From assembly GCF_040833955.1 (NCBI RefSeq), contig NZ_CP162134.1:1-64000 (forward strand): a stretch of DNA of 64,000 bases, read 5' to 3'. The position numbers and the translations under genes are program-made. Each line of letters begins with the position of its first letter. Within the stretch, counting starts at the first letter, position 1. The notes under the pieces were generated by a model. It was not told the DNA's origin and made no database searches. It saw only the letters and a list, made by a program, of their open reading frames with translations. This DNA comes from Leptospira sp. WS60.C2. Its GTDB lineage: Bacteria > Spirochaetota > Leptospiria > Leptospirales > Leptospiraceae. Shown here piece by piece: positions 27,321 to 35,752 of this stretch.

Positions 27321-28014
27321 ATTTCAAGCCTTAGATTTAATTTCAGCCTATTCTGAAAAAAAGAAGAATCCATCACATCTTGAATTAAATCAAATTTTCC
27401 CTAACCCAAATCAGCCAAGACTAATCGGAAAAGAGGATACCTCAGATTTGGTACCTTCGATGGAAAGGTTAGGTTTGATTGAGCCAATTCTAGTTAGAAA
27501 GGAAAAAGGTAGATATTTAATCGTCGCTGGGGAAAGACGATATCGCGCCGCCTTAAAACTAGGCTGGAAAGAGATTCCTGCAATTATTACGGATGCTAAT
27601 GAAGATGTTTGTTATGAAATGTCGCTAGCAGAAAACGAAAAAAGGAAAAATTTAAATCCTTGGGAAGTTGGAAAAGCCATTCAATACTTACGCAAAGAAA
27701 AGAAAAAAACTGCTGATGAAGTTTCGACACTACTTGGTTATAGCGAAAGGTATGTAAAACAACTGAGTAGCATTGCCAGATTAGACCAAAAATCAGTAAT
27801 GGAATTAATGATTAGTGGGAAGCCACTTTCAGTTAAGAATTTAGAAGATCTTTTGAAACGAAAAGAGAATAGGGGGGGTGAAATCGTTTCACCCCGAGAT
27901 GCTTTTGGCCAATCCAAGGTGAGTATAAACATTGGAAAACTTAACGGTAAACTTAGGGAAAACTTTTTAAAAGAACTAAATTCTCTTAAAAAAAAGTATG
28001 GTATCAACGAATAG
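27304..28014 (+). CDS. parB: ParB/Spo0J-family protein, second locus
   Basis: A 236-aa ParB with QPR (37-39), the CTP-binding GERRY motif (76-80), the loop AENEKRKNLNP (109-119; the usual ENxxRxx is changed to ENEKRKN), and a helix-turn-helix with the pattern TADEVSTLLGYSERYVKQL (about 136-154). The C-terminal part is short and Lys-rich. One candidate parS palindrome lies inside the gene (27875-27895). It overlaps parA at its start and is followed after 7 bp by a DinB-like gene. It lacks close similarity to the first ParB. Confidence 0.92.
   Translation: MSKKTEFQALDLISAYSEKKKNPSHLELNQIFPNPNQPRLIGKEDTSDLVPSMERLGLIEPILVRKEKGRYLIVAGERRYRAALKLGWKEIPAIITDANEDVCYEMSLAENEKRKNLNPWEVGKAIQYLRKEKKKTADEVSTLLGYSERYVKQLSSIARLDQKSVMELMISGKPLSVKNLEDLLKRKENRGGEIVSPRDAFGQSKVSINIGKLNGKLRENFLKELNSLKKKYGINE
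27875..27895. promoter_or_regulatory. Candidate parS site 2 (21-bp palindrome inside second parB)
   Basis: GGGGTGAAAT and TTTCACCCC flank CG, a near-perfect copy of the palindrome at 26317-26337: 19 of 21 bases are the same and the differences are in the centre. The site is in the coding region near the 3' end of parB. Keeping a palindrome inside a coding region argues for selection on the DNA site itself. Confidence 0.7.
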
Positions 28015-28021
28015 AGGGAAC

Positions 28022-28672
28022 ATGAAATCAGTCTTAAAATTAAAAACTATAGATGATATTGAAAGAGAATTATCTATTATTATCTCCTGTGAAAAGAAGC
28101 AAAAATCTGACATCACCTTGTCCCAAGTATTTGATTTTTTAGCGGAATCTATTGAGTTATCGATCCAGGGAGTTGGCTATACGACTAAAAGGACAACAAT
28201 CAACAAACTTTTAGGAAAATATAAATTTGCTAAACTGATCTCAAAGGGATATTATACGAAAACAAATCAAATCCCTGGATTCCCACAAAAAGATCTCGGA
28301 GATGTTGATTCTGCCCAATTACGATTAAAAACTGCATTAACAGCTTTTAAGTTACATTCGGGTCCCTTTTCGGAACATCCAGTTTTTGGGGAATTAGATA
28401 AAAAACAATGGGAAAAAATTCATGGTATTTTAGCGTCTTTTCTCTTTGGATACATACAACTGTTTGGTGATGAGAAATTAAGGTTCACTAGAGAACGTGA
28501 AAACAAAAAAGAGCGAAATTTTTCTGATAAAAAACAGCATCATAATCATCAACAGAAGAAGAAAGAGGAACGTGGTGATTCAAAACCATCAGGTCATAAT
28601 AGTCGAAAATGGAAAAATAAGAAGAAATCTCATTATAAGGGAAACAAAAACCAAGGAGGAGGGCCTAAGTGA
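28022..28672 (+). CDS. DinB-like (DUF1569-type) protein with basic tail
   Basis: Start chosen at ATG 28022 with AGAGGG just upstream; the frame opens at GTG 27998. The 216-aa protein has a helical core with HSGPFSEHPVFGELDKKQW followed by LFGYIQLFG, the signature of the DUF1569 branch of the DinB superfamily, but the usual metal-binding H-x-x-H-H positions near FGY-IQ are mostly replaced. The C-terminal about 55 residues are strongly basic and low-complexity (KKERNFSDKKQHHNHQQKKK), perhaps nucleic-acid binding. It follows parB by 7 bp and precedes a flavin reductase, so it may be in the parAB transcript. Confidence 0.55.
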   Translation: MKSVLKLKTIDDIERELSIIISCEKKQKSDITLSQVFDFLAESIELSIQGVGYTTKRTTINKLLGKYKFAKLISKGYYTKTNQIPGFPQKDLGDVDSAQLRLKTALTAFKLHSGPFSEHPVFGELDKKQWEKIHGILASFLFGYIQLFGDEKLRFTRERENKKERNFSDKKQHHNHQQKKKEERGDSKPSGHNSRKWKNKKKSHYKGNKNQGGGPK

Positions 28673-29271
28673 GAATAACACTAGTTTGCGGTAGTCATAG
28701 AAAGAATTCTCAATCGTTAAAGGTAACAAAATTTTTATCAACGGTACTGGAGAAAAAAGAAATTGAAACCAGCATACTTGATTTAGGCGGTAATCCATTG
28801 CCTATATGGGATCCTTCCATGTGGGAAAAGAAGTCTGATTTGAAGGATTTGTGGAATGGATTCAACCAAGACTTAAATAAGTCAGATGCTTACATATTTG
28901 TTACACCAGAGTATGCGGGTATGGCAAGCCCTGCACTGAAGAACTTTTTTTTATATCTTTCAGGTGTTGACATTTCTCATAAACCAGGATTGATCGTAAC
29001 TGTCTCCAGTGGAATGGGTGGAAGTTATCCTAATGCAGAATTAAGAATGTCCAGTTATAAAAATACACGTATTGTTTATGTTCCTGATCATGTTATTGTT
29101 CGCCATGTAGAATCTCTACTAAACTCCGAGAATCCTGAGACTAAGGATGATGAATACATTCGAAACCGATTAACATACGTTGCCAATGTATTGGTCGAAT
29201 ATGCAAAAGCTTTTGTATCCATTAGGTCAAGCGGTGTGATTGATATAAAAACTTACCCTTTTGGATTATAA
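28669..29271 (+). CDS. NADPH-dependent FMN reductase family protein
   Basis: Starts at GTG 28669, which overlaps the preceding stop by 4 bp and has a strong GGAGGAGGG site upstream. The 200-aa protein has the flavodoxin-like start ITLVCGSHRKNSQSLKVTKF (FMN phosphate loop), LDLGGNPLPIWDP and the family motif FVTPEYAGMASPALKNFF (PEY near residue 85), plus GMGGSYPNAELRM. It would reduce FMN or quinones with NAD(P)H. The 3' end overlaps the convergent acyltransferase by 50 bp. Confidence 0.85.
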   Translation: MRITLVCGSHRKNSQSLKVTKFLSTVLEKKEIETSILDLGGNPLPIWDPSMWEKKSDLKDLWNGFNQDLNKSDAYIFVTPEYAGMASPALKNFFLYLSGVDISHKPGLIVTVSSGMGGSYPNAELRMSSYKNTRIVYVPDHVIVRHVESLLNSENPETKDDEYIRNRLTYVANVLVEYAKAFVSIRSSGVIDIKTYPFGL

Positions 29272-30292
29272 AGGCAGCAAACGACGGTATTCCAACATTC
29301 AGGACCAGCGTGAAAAAATAACCAAGTGTTGGTCCTCCGAATATGTATGGATCAACACTGTGCATAAAATGAATGATAAATGGGTGTAACAGGAAAATAT
29401 ATAAACTTTGATTCCCTATGAAACATAGAATTTTTGTCACTCTTCGATTGAACTGATTCAAGTAGTTCCAAAAGAAAATCATCATAAAGATAGGGTAGAT
29501 TGTATGGTGATTTTTGAGATCATATTCAAAAATGAAACTGTTTATGATGAGTAGTACGATAAAAACGACTAAATAAACTGAAAAAATATATTTAGTTCTT
29601 TGTAAGACCTGTGTATTTTCTATTTGATTCTTCCCGATTCGAATTCCTAATACAAAGAAAAATATATAATTCAATATAGAGATTGCATGATATTGTTTTG
29701 GGAGAATAGAATCGAATATTCCTATATTTGATCCAAAATTTGTAAGAAACGCTAAAAGTAATAACGAGTCTTGCCATTTCTCATTTGTGAAAACACTATC
29801 GAATATGAAAAAGAGCATGTAAAATTGGAGTAAAAGCGGTACAAAATAAAAAGGTGTAAATACTTTCCCCAAGAGTAAAAATTCAAAGAATTCAAAAAGC
29901 TGATAGTCTTTATATTTTATCAAATATCCCAATATTGAAAAAACAACATAAGGAATGATTAAGTGATTTAATTTGGAAGTCCAATATCCATGTTTTTTTC
30001 TTAAGAAGATAGCGGATGTCAGAATGAAGATTGGAACAGAAAATCTTGCTAAATTTGAGAAAAATAAAGTACTTTGAATGATCTGAGAATCGGCAGGATG
30101 GAAAAATTGAAAATAGGAATGTATGTGAATCATAACAATTCCAATCATAGAAAATCCACGTAGGATATCAAAGCGATCCTCTCTTATGTCTTTTGAGGTG
30201 TTCGCGACTGGTAGAGGTAACGGTATTTTGAAAAAATAACATGTAAATGCCACCATGCCCGCTAGTATGATCCCTAATAATTCCCATTCCAT
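29222..30292 (-). CDS. Acyltransferase family 3 membrane protein
   Basis: A 356-aa protein with ten or so transmembrane segments. It has the acyltransferase-3 (OafA/NodX) hallmark near the start, RFDILRGFSMIGIVMIHIHSYFQFF, with the conserved Arg and active-site-type His. Such proteins O-acetylate or succinylate envelope polysaccharides or lipids. The target cannot be told. It is a single-gene unit overlapping the convergent flavin reductase. Confidence 0.85.
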   Translation of the reverse strand: MEWELLGIILAGMVAFTCYFFKIPLPLPVANTSKDIREDRFDILRGFSMIGIVMIHIHSYFQFFHPADSQIIQSTLFFSNLARFSVPIFILTSAIFLRKKHGYWTSKLNHLIIPYVVFSILGYLIKYKDYQLFEFFEFLLLGKVFTPFYFVPLLLQFYMLFFIFDSVFTNEKWQDSLLLLAFLTNFGSNIGIFDSILPKQYHAISILNYIFFFVLGIRIGKNQIENTQVLQRTKYIFSVYLVVFIVLLIINSFIFEYDLKNHHTIYPIFMMIFFWNYLNQFNRRVTKILCFIGNQSLYIFLLHPFIIHFMHSVDPYIFGGPTLGYFFTLVLNVGIPSFAAFIIQKGKFLYQSHRLT

Positions 30293-30402
30293 AATGCGTA
30301 AGTCCTTTTAGAGCATTTTCATTTTATATTTCAGGGAGAAAAGGAAAATGAATTCAGATTTTAGAGAAAATAGCCAAAAATAGATATAGGAGTCACCATT
30401 TT

Positions 30403-30813
30403 ATGAGCAAACTCAACATTCCACCCAATCAGAGGATCTTCAAAGAAGGGGAGTTGAATAATGCTATGTACATCATCTTACAGGGGAACGTCGAAATTTT
30501 TTTTACTGTGAATAACAGTCAAACTCGTTTGGCTTTGATGAAACCTGGAGATTTTTTTGGAGAGATGGCTCTTTTTAGCTCCAACCCAAGGAGTGCGACC
30601 GCAAGGACCATTACAAACTGCGAACTCGCTGTCATTGAAAGTAAACAACAGTTAGAAAACTTCTTGGTCAAAAATCCTAAATTTGCTGCGAAAATGGTTT
30701 CGATTATGGCAGATCGCTTGGCCAAAACAAATGAATTATTGATTACCAGCATGGAAAAATCAGTAGCCAAAAAAATTGAATTCAGCACCGAACTTGGGAA
30801 AGAAGTCAAATAA
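30403..30813 (+). CDS. Stand-alone cyclic-nucleotide-binding-domain protein
   Basis: A 136-aa protein that is only a Crp-type cNMP-binding domain: IFKEGELNNAMYIILQGNVEIFF, GDFFGEMALFSSNPRSATARTI (phosphate-binding cassette with Glu and Arg of the cAMP type, GEMAL...RSATA). No DNA-binding domain follows, only a short helix. It could sense cAMP or act by protein contact. A lipoprotein gene follows after 2 bp. Confidence 0.88.
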   Translation: MSKLNIPPNQRIFKEGELNNAMYIILQGNVEIFFTVNNSQTRLALMKPGDFFGEMALFSSNPRSATARTITNCELAVIESKQQLENFLVKNPKFAAKMVSIMADRLAKTNELLITSMEKSVAKKIEFSTELGKEVK

Positions 30814-30815
30814 AA

Positions 30816-31352
30816 ATGAGGCTTCAAGGTTCTGTTATTTTTTTTGTTTTCTACTTAATAACAGGATGCATTAAACCAATCGAAAGAGAAAATTTGCTTT
30901 CTACTCTTTCTTTTGATAGAGTATCGGATTTGAATACTTTAATCGATCTGGAAAAGAACGCAGATGGTAATATCAGTACTCATCTGAATGATTCTCAGAT
31001 TTTGAAAATTGCAAAAATTTGTATCAAGCATACAACTCTATTGATTCCTCCTAATACAAGTTTACGTTTTATGTCTAACGGTACTTTAAGAATTGAGGAA
31101 GTTGATCGGGGAGAGTTTAATTTGCGATGGGAGGAAGTTGGTAATACAATAAAAATTAACAATCCGAAGCGAAAACCAAATGACCTATCATCGATGTGGG
31201 AAACTGCTCTCATCACTTTTAAAAAAGTGAATTTTATCGAAGAGGATGAGATGGAACTGTCATTTCTTTTGCAAAATCATAAGAATCAAAACGATGTGAA
31301 ACATTCTGAATTGTATTGTTCATTGAAACAAATGAAAACCTGGGTGAAATAG
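30816..31352 (+). CDS. Predicted lipoprotein, unknown function
   Basis: Not recognised. A 178-aa protein with a lipoprotein leader (MRLQGSVIFFVFYLITGCIKPIE; lipobox ITGC, Cys18). The rest is alternating strands and charged loops without known motifs. It lies 2 bp after the cNMP-binding gene, so the two are probably cotranscribed. Confidence 0.65.
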   Translation: MRLQGSVIFFVFYLITGCIKPIERENLLSTLSFDRVSDLNTLIDLEKNADGNISTHLNDSQILKIAKICIKHTTLLIPPNTSLRFMSNGTLRIEEVDRGEFNLRWEEVGNTIKINNPKRKPNDLSSMWETALITFKKVNFIEEDEMELSFLLQNHKNQNDVKHSELYCSLKQMKTWVK

Positions 31353-31624
31353 AAACCTCTCACATTCATCATCTAAAATTTTATCACCTAGAAAAGACTG
31401 TAGCAGTGCATTACATATTATTTGATACGTGTTCTCGCGCCAGCGATAGTAGCGGAAATCCTTTCCGTTTGAGAAACTTTTATGAATCAAAAATAAATGG
31501 GGAAAGATTGGAGCGTATAGCGCGGTCGATTGTAGGTATGAAGTTCTAATATTGGATTGATTCGAGGCGCCCCCTAGCGAATTGGAAGTTTTGTTAGGCT
31601 AAGAGATGTGTTGGAGAAGGATTC
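31353..31624. other. Gene-poor spacer with short inverted and direct repeats
   Basis: No credible gene. It has CGGAAA-TCC-TTTCCG (31453-31467), a perfect 6-bp hairpin, and two related segments, AGCGATAGTAGCGG (31442-31455) and AGCGTATAGCGCGG (31512-31525). GGCGCCCCCTAGCG is at 31566-31579. The GC-rich short repeats look like remnants of a dispersed repeat; no second copy was found in the window. Confidence 0.4.
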
Positions 31625-31876
31625 TTATCCGTATATTGACGGTAAGTTTTTTTTCACAAGTGTGATTTCCAAAATTGGTGCATAACTTAACAAATTCTTT
31701 AGGTTCACTTGATGACCTTCTGCCATAACAAATTCTTTTAATATTTCCAAGGTTTCCTCAGGTGGTAAGTTAGAGATAAATGGGTACTCTGGGTGACCGA
31801 CCAAATTGAGCTCGTCAGCCAAATTAGGATCTAACAAATCTTTTTCTTCTAGAGTGAGTAGTTGTTTCCAGTTCAT
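31625..31876 (-). CDS. Small conserved-looking hypothetical protein downstream of HDOD gene
   Basis: Not recognised. An 83-aa acidic soluble protein (MNWKQLLTLEEKDLLDPNLA), without signal peptide or membrane segment. It lies 2 bp after the ATPase/HDOD gene in the same direction and so is likely to be translated from the same message. It may be an adaptor for that signalling protein; this is inference from context. Confidence 0.6.
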   Translation of the reverse strand: MNWKQLLTLEEKDLLDPNLADELNLVGHPEYPFISNLPPEETLEILKEFVMAEGHQVNLKNLLSYAPILEITLVKKNLPSIYG

Positions 31877-31878
31877 AA

Positions 31879-33381
31879 TTATACAAAGAGATTTTGGTAT
31901 TCTTCTCTATGTGCCTCAAAATTGAGTTTAAATCGATCTTGCATTTCTCGAAATTCCTTTTCTGATCGAATTTCAAAATACTCAAGTACTTCTGGTTCGA
32001 CAGTGAAATAGTTCCCTTTCCCTTTCCCAATATTGGCGAGGATGTCAGCCAGGTATATGATTTGGCATAATATATTGTTCCTTGTTTTGCACTGCCAAGG
32101 TTTGTGATGGAATCGAATCACATCCAAAATTTCTTCCGGGAAGTTCCACTTTTCAGAGATCAAAAAACCAATCTCGGAATGTGTAGTTCCCACCGTGTAT
32201 TCTTCAACCCATTCCGAGATTTCATTATTGTCATCACTTCGAAGGACTCGAATTTGGTTCACTTGGCTTAAGTCAAGGGATAGTAATACCATTCTTCCCA
32301 AATCATGTAATAGTGCAGCAATGGTAGCCGTTTCCAATAATTGTATGTGTTTACGTTTCTCTTCCAAAAGAAATTTTACATACATAGATGTTTTGAAAGA
32401 ATGAGTCCATACTAAAACTTGCTTCGCATAACGAGAGTTTAGTATTTTTTTTGCACCTAATGTGAGAAAGATGGATTCCAAGTTTTTTAAACCGATTCGT
32501 TTTACGCCTTCGAATACCGATACAATCGATTTGTGGACTCCAAACAATGGAGAATTAGCAATTTTAATGATTTCTGCAGCAATGGCAGGGTCTTTGGCCG
32601 CTTCTATCGCGATTTCTTGAAATGTTACATCCTTTTTTTTTGCAATGAGAATCAGTTTGTTGATTTGTGCTGAAAGAGGAGGAAGAGAATTTACTTCTCG
32701 AATTAATAGTTCTTTAATCCGTGTTTGGTTTTCTTTTGGAATGAGTTGTTTTGGAATCCGAATGATGACTTCTGTGTAATCTTCACCGGTGACTAATTCG
32801 AAAAATTGATTGGGGATGCCTGAATTTCGAAGTAGAATGTGGATTAGAACAATCCCCAGTCCAGAGCTTTCTTCGTTATCTACAGATTCACGATAAGCAT
32901 CATTGATGTTTTTGTATTTGATGGAAGCTTCTACTCGTCTTAAGATTCTATTTTTTTCTTCGGGTAGAATTTTTGCATTGTTTCGCACGCGGAATTCGAT
33001 GAACTCTTCTTTGAACATTGTGCTGAGCGAGATGTTGTAATTCGATTTCTCAAGGGAGGAAAATATACGTTTTCGATTGTGTCCAAATTCATCTTTGTAT
33101 AATGGAATTCCTCTGGCGTAATCCTTTTCATTCCATAAATCTAACCCCTGTTCCGAGAAAAAAACTCGCTTCCCATTTGCTTTACATCCATTCACTAAAA
33201 GTTCGCTGAGAATGGTAAATAGGATTTCGTGCAAGAATTCGAGGGAAATGCTCCTGACCACTCGCCCAATCCATACGTCAAGTTCGGGGCAATCTGCCTC
33301 CGAAAAATGGACATATTCCTTGGTGATTAATTTCCCAGAGAGGAAGTCTTCCTGGAAAGTCATGAGTGGGGGAATCGACAT
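31879..33381 (-). CDS. Signalling protein: degenerate HATPase-like domain fused to HDOD domain
   Basis: A 500-aa soluble protein. Residues 1 to about 215 look like a GHKL/anti-sigma-type ATPase: ILSELLVNGCKANGKRVFF (an N-box-like helix with Asn), SSGLGIVLIHILL (G2-like). Residues about 230-490 are an HDOD domain (AKDPAIAAEIIKIANSPLFG, SVFEGVKRIGLKNLESIFL, LLHDLGRMVLLSLD). HDOD proteins act in regulation, often next to c-di-GMP or stress systems. The combination suggests an intracellular signalling hub. It precedes a small hypothetical gene and is divergent from the gene at 33469. Confidence 0.78.
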   Translation of the reverse strand: MSIPPLMTFQEDFLSGKLITKEYVHFSEADCPELDVWIGRVVRSISLEFLHEILFTILSELLVNGCKANGKRVFFSEQGLDLWNEKDYARGIPLYKDEFGHNRKRIFSSLEKSNYNISLSTMFKEEFIEFRVRNNAKILPEEKNRILRRVEASIKYKNINDAYRESVDNEESSGLGIVLIHILLRNSGIPNQFFELVTGEDYTEVIIRIPKQLIPKENQTRIKELLIREVNSLPPLSAQINKLILIAKKKDVTFQEIAIEAAKDPAIAAEIIKIANSPLFGVHKSIVSVFEGVKRIGLKNLESIFLTLGAKKILNSRYAKQVLVWTHSFKTSMYVKFLLEEKRKHIQLLETATIAALLHDLGRMVLLSLDLSQVNQIRVLRSDDNNEISEWVEEYTVGTTHSEIGFLISEKWNFPEEILDVIRFHHKPWQCKTRNNILCQIIYLADILANIGKGKGNYFTVEPEVLEYFEIRSEKEFREMQDRFKLNFEAHREEYQNLFV

Positions 33382-33468
33382 GATAGAACTGTTTTGAACC
33401 TTGTTTCTCTTTTTGAAAACCGAAAATTTTATTTTGAAATTTACCTGAAAAAACCGATACTAGTAAGT

Positions 33469-33996
33469 ATGGAACTCTCGAAAAAATACCTTTTGATTAC
33501 CCTAATGTTCAGTTTAGCAGTTGTTTCAATTTCTGCACAGGACACTAAACCACAAACAACTCCTACCGACGTGAACCAAGAGAATCACGATGCCAAAGAA
33601 GGCCAAGATAAAGAATTATTCGAGTACTACTATAAAACACGTCCTGAAAATTTACCACCTAATAAAGCAAAACTTGAGTATAACCTGATTAAGACGCTAA
33701 AAAAAGAAATCATGAGTCGTGATTATTCAAAAGAGTCAGCAGAATCAATCAAAAAAATTGATGCGACTAACATCCAATACGAAAGGGTTTATCGGGAAAG
33801 TAAGTGGTTACGAGGGTTTATGACTCAAAATACTCACTTAAACTATATGGAGTTTATGTACATTGTAAAATACGATAAATATATGTGTTTTGTTACTTTT
33901 GATGTGAATCCTGAGAATTATTTACAACAATCACGTCAGTCTCAATTGGTTTATTCTGGGAAGGATAAGTTTGAAATAACCATTCCGAAACCCTAA
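33469..33996 (+). CDS. Hypothetical secreted protein
   Basis: Not recognised. The frame opens at 33394, but ATG 33469 gives a clean signal peptide (MELSKKYLLITLMFSLAVVSISAQD, cleavage after Ala near residue 23); the upstream extension would bury it. The mature part of about 150 residues is charged with three Lys/Tyr-rich segments and a single Cys. The 3' end overlaps the convergent membrane-protein gene by 104 bp, an unusually long overlap for two real genes. Confidence 0.6.
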   Translation: MELSKKYLLITLMFSLAVVSISAQDTKPQTTPTDVNQENHDAKEGQDKELFEYYYKTRPENLPPNKAKLEYNLIKTLKKEIMSRDYSKESAESIKKIDATNIQYERVYRESKWLRGFMTQNTHLNYMEFMYIVKYDKYMCFVTFDVNPENYLQQSRQSQLVYSGKDKFEITIPKP

Positions 33997-34453
33997 GGAA
34001 GAAGAGAAAGATTGTTAAGACAAAAAAATAGTAAAAGCTATACCTAAAATATTTTTCTAAGTTCTCAAGTAAGGGGAGTGGTTCATCATTCCCCAGAATT
34101 CTTGAAATCGCAGTTTGTTTCCCTAAAATCATCAGTTCTTTTTTATAAATCTCAATTGAATCACCTAATCTGAGTTTTTTGTAGATGGAGTAGGGTATTC
34201 TCTCTGTCGATTCAAAGAGTGATCCATCACTCAATCCAAAATTATAGTGGCATTGGTAGGCAATCGGGAATTGATTTTTGACCCGAGAAAGTTCCTGAAC
34301 TCTCGCAAAACTTCTGTTCTTCTCGTTGATGAGGGTTGAAGACTCTTTTTGTAGTGATTTATTTTCTAAGTGTATTAGAGAATATAATATAGAAATGACC
34401 AAAAAGGATACGAAAACCGAATTGGAAATCCAAACGGAAATTCGTGGAGACAT
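33893..34453 (-). CDS. Two-TM membrane protein, unknown function
   Basis: Not recognised. A 186-aa protein with a transmembrane helix at about 8-27 (SNSVFVSFLVISILYSLIHL) and another at about 135-157 (YYFFVLTIFLFFLRVSEWLF) with an extracytoplasmic region between them. This resembles the DUF3592 layout (CHYNFGLSDGSLFE; RLGDSIEIYKK). It abuts the NAD-kinase-like/STAS gene upstream. Confidence 0.6.
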   Translation of the reverse strand: MSPRISVWISNSVFVSFLVISILYSLIHLENKSLQKESSTLINEKNRSFARVQELSRVKNQFPIAYQCHYNFGLSDGSLFESTERIPYSIYKKLRLGDSIEIYKKELMILGKQTAISRILGNDEPLPLLENLEKYFRYSFYYFFVLTIFLFFLRVSEWLFQTYPSQNKPIETDVIVVNNSQDSHQK

Positions 34454-35731
34454 CTAGGGCTTAGATGGCTCCTCAAAAGATTTTAATGCTTCTTCACGGT
34501 CTGAAAAAAATTGAAATGCATTGGATAATCCCAATAAGTGAAAAACTTGTAAGATGGAACTTGTCACACCAACTAAAGCCATTTCCTTATTTCTTTTTTG
34601 AAGGTTCATCTTCACATCTAAGATCATTCGAATTCCCAGACTGGAAATGTATCGTAATTCAGAAAAATCAAGGATCAAATGTTTCCGATCGTTTCCAACC
34701 ATTTCATCCAAAATGGTTTGTGTGATGCGATCCAGTGGTCCAGATTCCATTCTCCCTTTGATTTGAACGATAACAGTTCCATTGATACGCTTTTGTTCTA
34801 TTTCATATGGTAAGTCCTGCATGGATTCCCCTCTCTTTAGTGGAACAACTACAAATAATTTCTCAGGCGATAACCGAATGATCGCTTTTGCATATGGTGG
34901 AAACGGATAATGCCTCTCCGTGAGAGAATCCACAGCCAAACCACCATTCATTTCGGAAATAACTTCCACTTGATCCAAAGCCCTAAAATCTGCCAAGGAA
35001 AACTCTGTTTCTTGCGATTTGACCCGAATTTCTCTGGAATAAACATGAAAAAAGGGCTCATGTTTCCCGAAAGGAGGGAATTTTTTAGGAAAACAGGAAC
35101 TAATCCAACCCGTAGATCCAGCTCCAGTGTATACAAGTAGACCCGAACACTTTTGTTCTTCCTTTTGTTCTTGGTATTGGATCCAAAACCTTGAAGTAAG
35201 ATCAGGGCTATTGTTTCGAATCGATAGTTCGCAAATGGCTGGAACTGTTTTTAGTTTGGTTCCGTTGGGATAAATGATTTCTGTATCAAGTAAAGACCAT
35301 GATTCCAGTTTGGTCAGTTTGAAATTTTGTTTCACCGCTTCCCCCAATTCTTCTGCAGTGAAACCAAGAAGTGCACCGACAGAAGAGATTGGGTCAGAAT
35401 TACATCCAATGAGATGTGTGTTCCCTACCAAGTGAGCCACATAAGTGAAATGATTATCACCACCATGTGCTACGACTAAATCATAATGAGAGCCTTCCTC
35501 AGGAGCGAAGTGTTCACGAAAGACAAAGTCCGCGTTTGGAAATACATTTTGTTTGAGATATTCACGAGAACGGATTTGCCTTTCATGAGATTCAAGTGTG
35601 CGTTGGAATACTTCTGGATTGTGTTTTGTGACTTCTTTATAGGCTTGGATGGATCCATATGTTTCCAAATCCAACTCGTATTTAGTGCGTTTGAATACGA
35701 CAACGATCTTCTTGTATTTGAGAGAAGCCAT
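34454..35731 (-). CDS. NAD-kinase-like domain fused to a STAS domain
   Basis: A 425-aa protein. Residues about 1-305 follow the NAD/diacylglycerol kinase fold: VVAHGGDNHFTYVAHLV (90-93 GGDN in place of GGDG), HLIGCNSDP, and VYTGAGSTGWISS, which matches the NAD-kinase TGSTxY loop. Residues about 312-418 are a STAS/anti-sigma-antagonist domain (LILDFSELRYISSLGIRMIL, with a possible phospho-acceptor Ser in ISSLG). No NAD kinase I know of carries STAS, so this may be a pyridine-nucleotide- or lipid-linked regulator. The GGDN change keeps the catalytic Asp. Palindromes at 35753 and 35794 lie in its promoter region. Confidence 0.75.
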   Translation of the reverse strand: MASLKYKKIVVVFKRTKYELDLETYGSIQAYKEVTKHNPEVFQRTLESHERQIRSREYLKQNVFPNADFVFREHFAPEEGSHYDLVVAHGGDNHFTYVAHLVGNTHLIGCNSDPISSVGALLGFTAEELGEAVKQNFKLTKLESWSLLDTEIIYPNGTKLKTVPAICELSIRNNSPDLTSRFWIQYQEQKEEQKCSGLLVYTGAGSTGWISSCFPKKFPPFGKHEPFFHVYSREIRVKSQETEFSLADFRALDQVEVISEMNGGLAVDSLTERHYPFPPYAKAIIRLSPEKLFVVVPLKRGESMQDLPYEIEQKRINGTVIVQIKGRMESGPLDRITQTILDEMVGNDRKHLILDFSELRYISSLGIRMILDVKMNLQKRNKEMALVGVTSSILQVFHLLGLSNAFQFFSDREEALKSFEEPSKP

Positions 35732-35752
35732 GAGTTTTGGAAGAAATTCCCA

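Noticed and set aside
31316..31549. 77-aa plus-strand frame after the lipoprotein gene
   Set aside because: It overlaps the lipoprotein end, has no ribosome binding site, and crosses the short inverted repeats.
31353..31624. Integron attC-like element (GTTAGGC near 31592)
   Set aside because: A 7-bp core match alone is weak; no matching inverse core site was found at the expected distance and no integrase is nearby.
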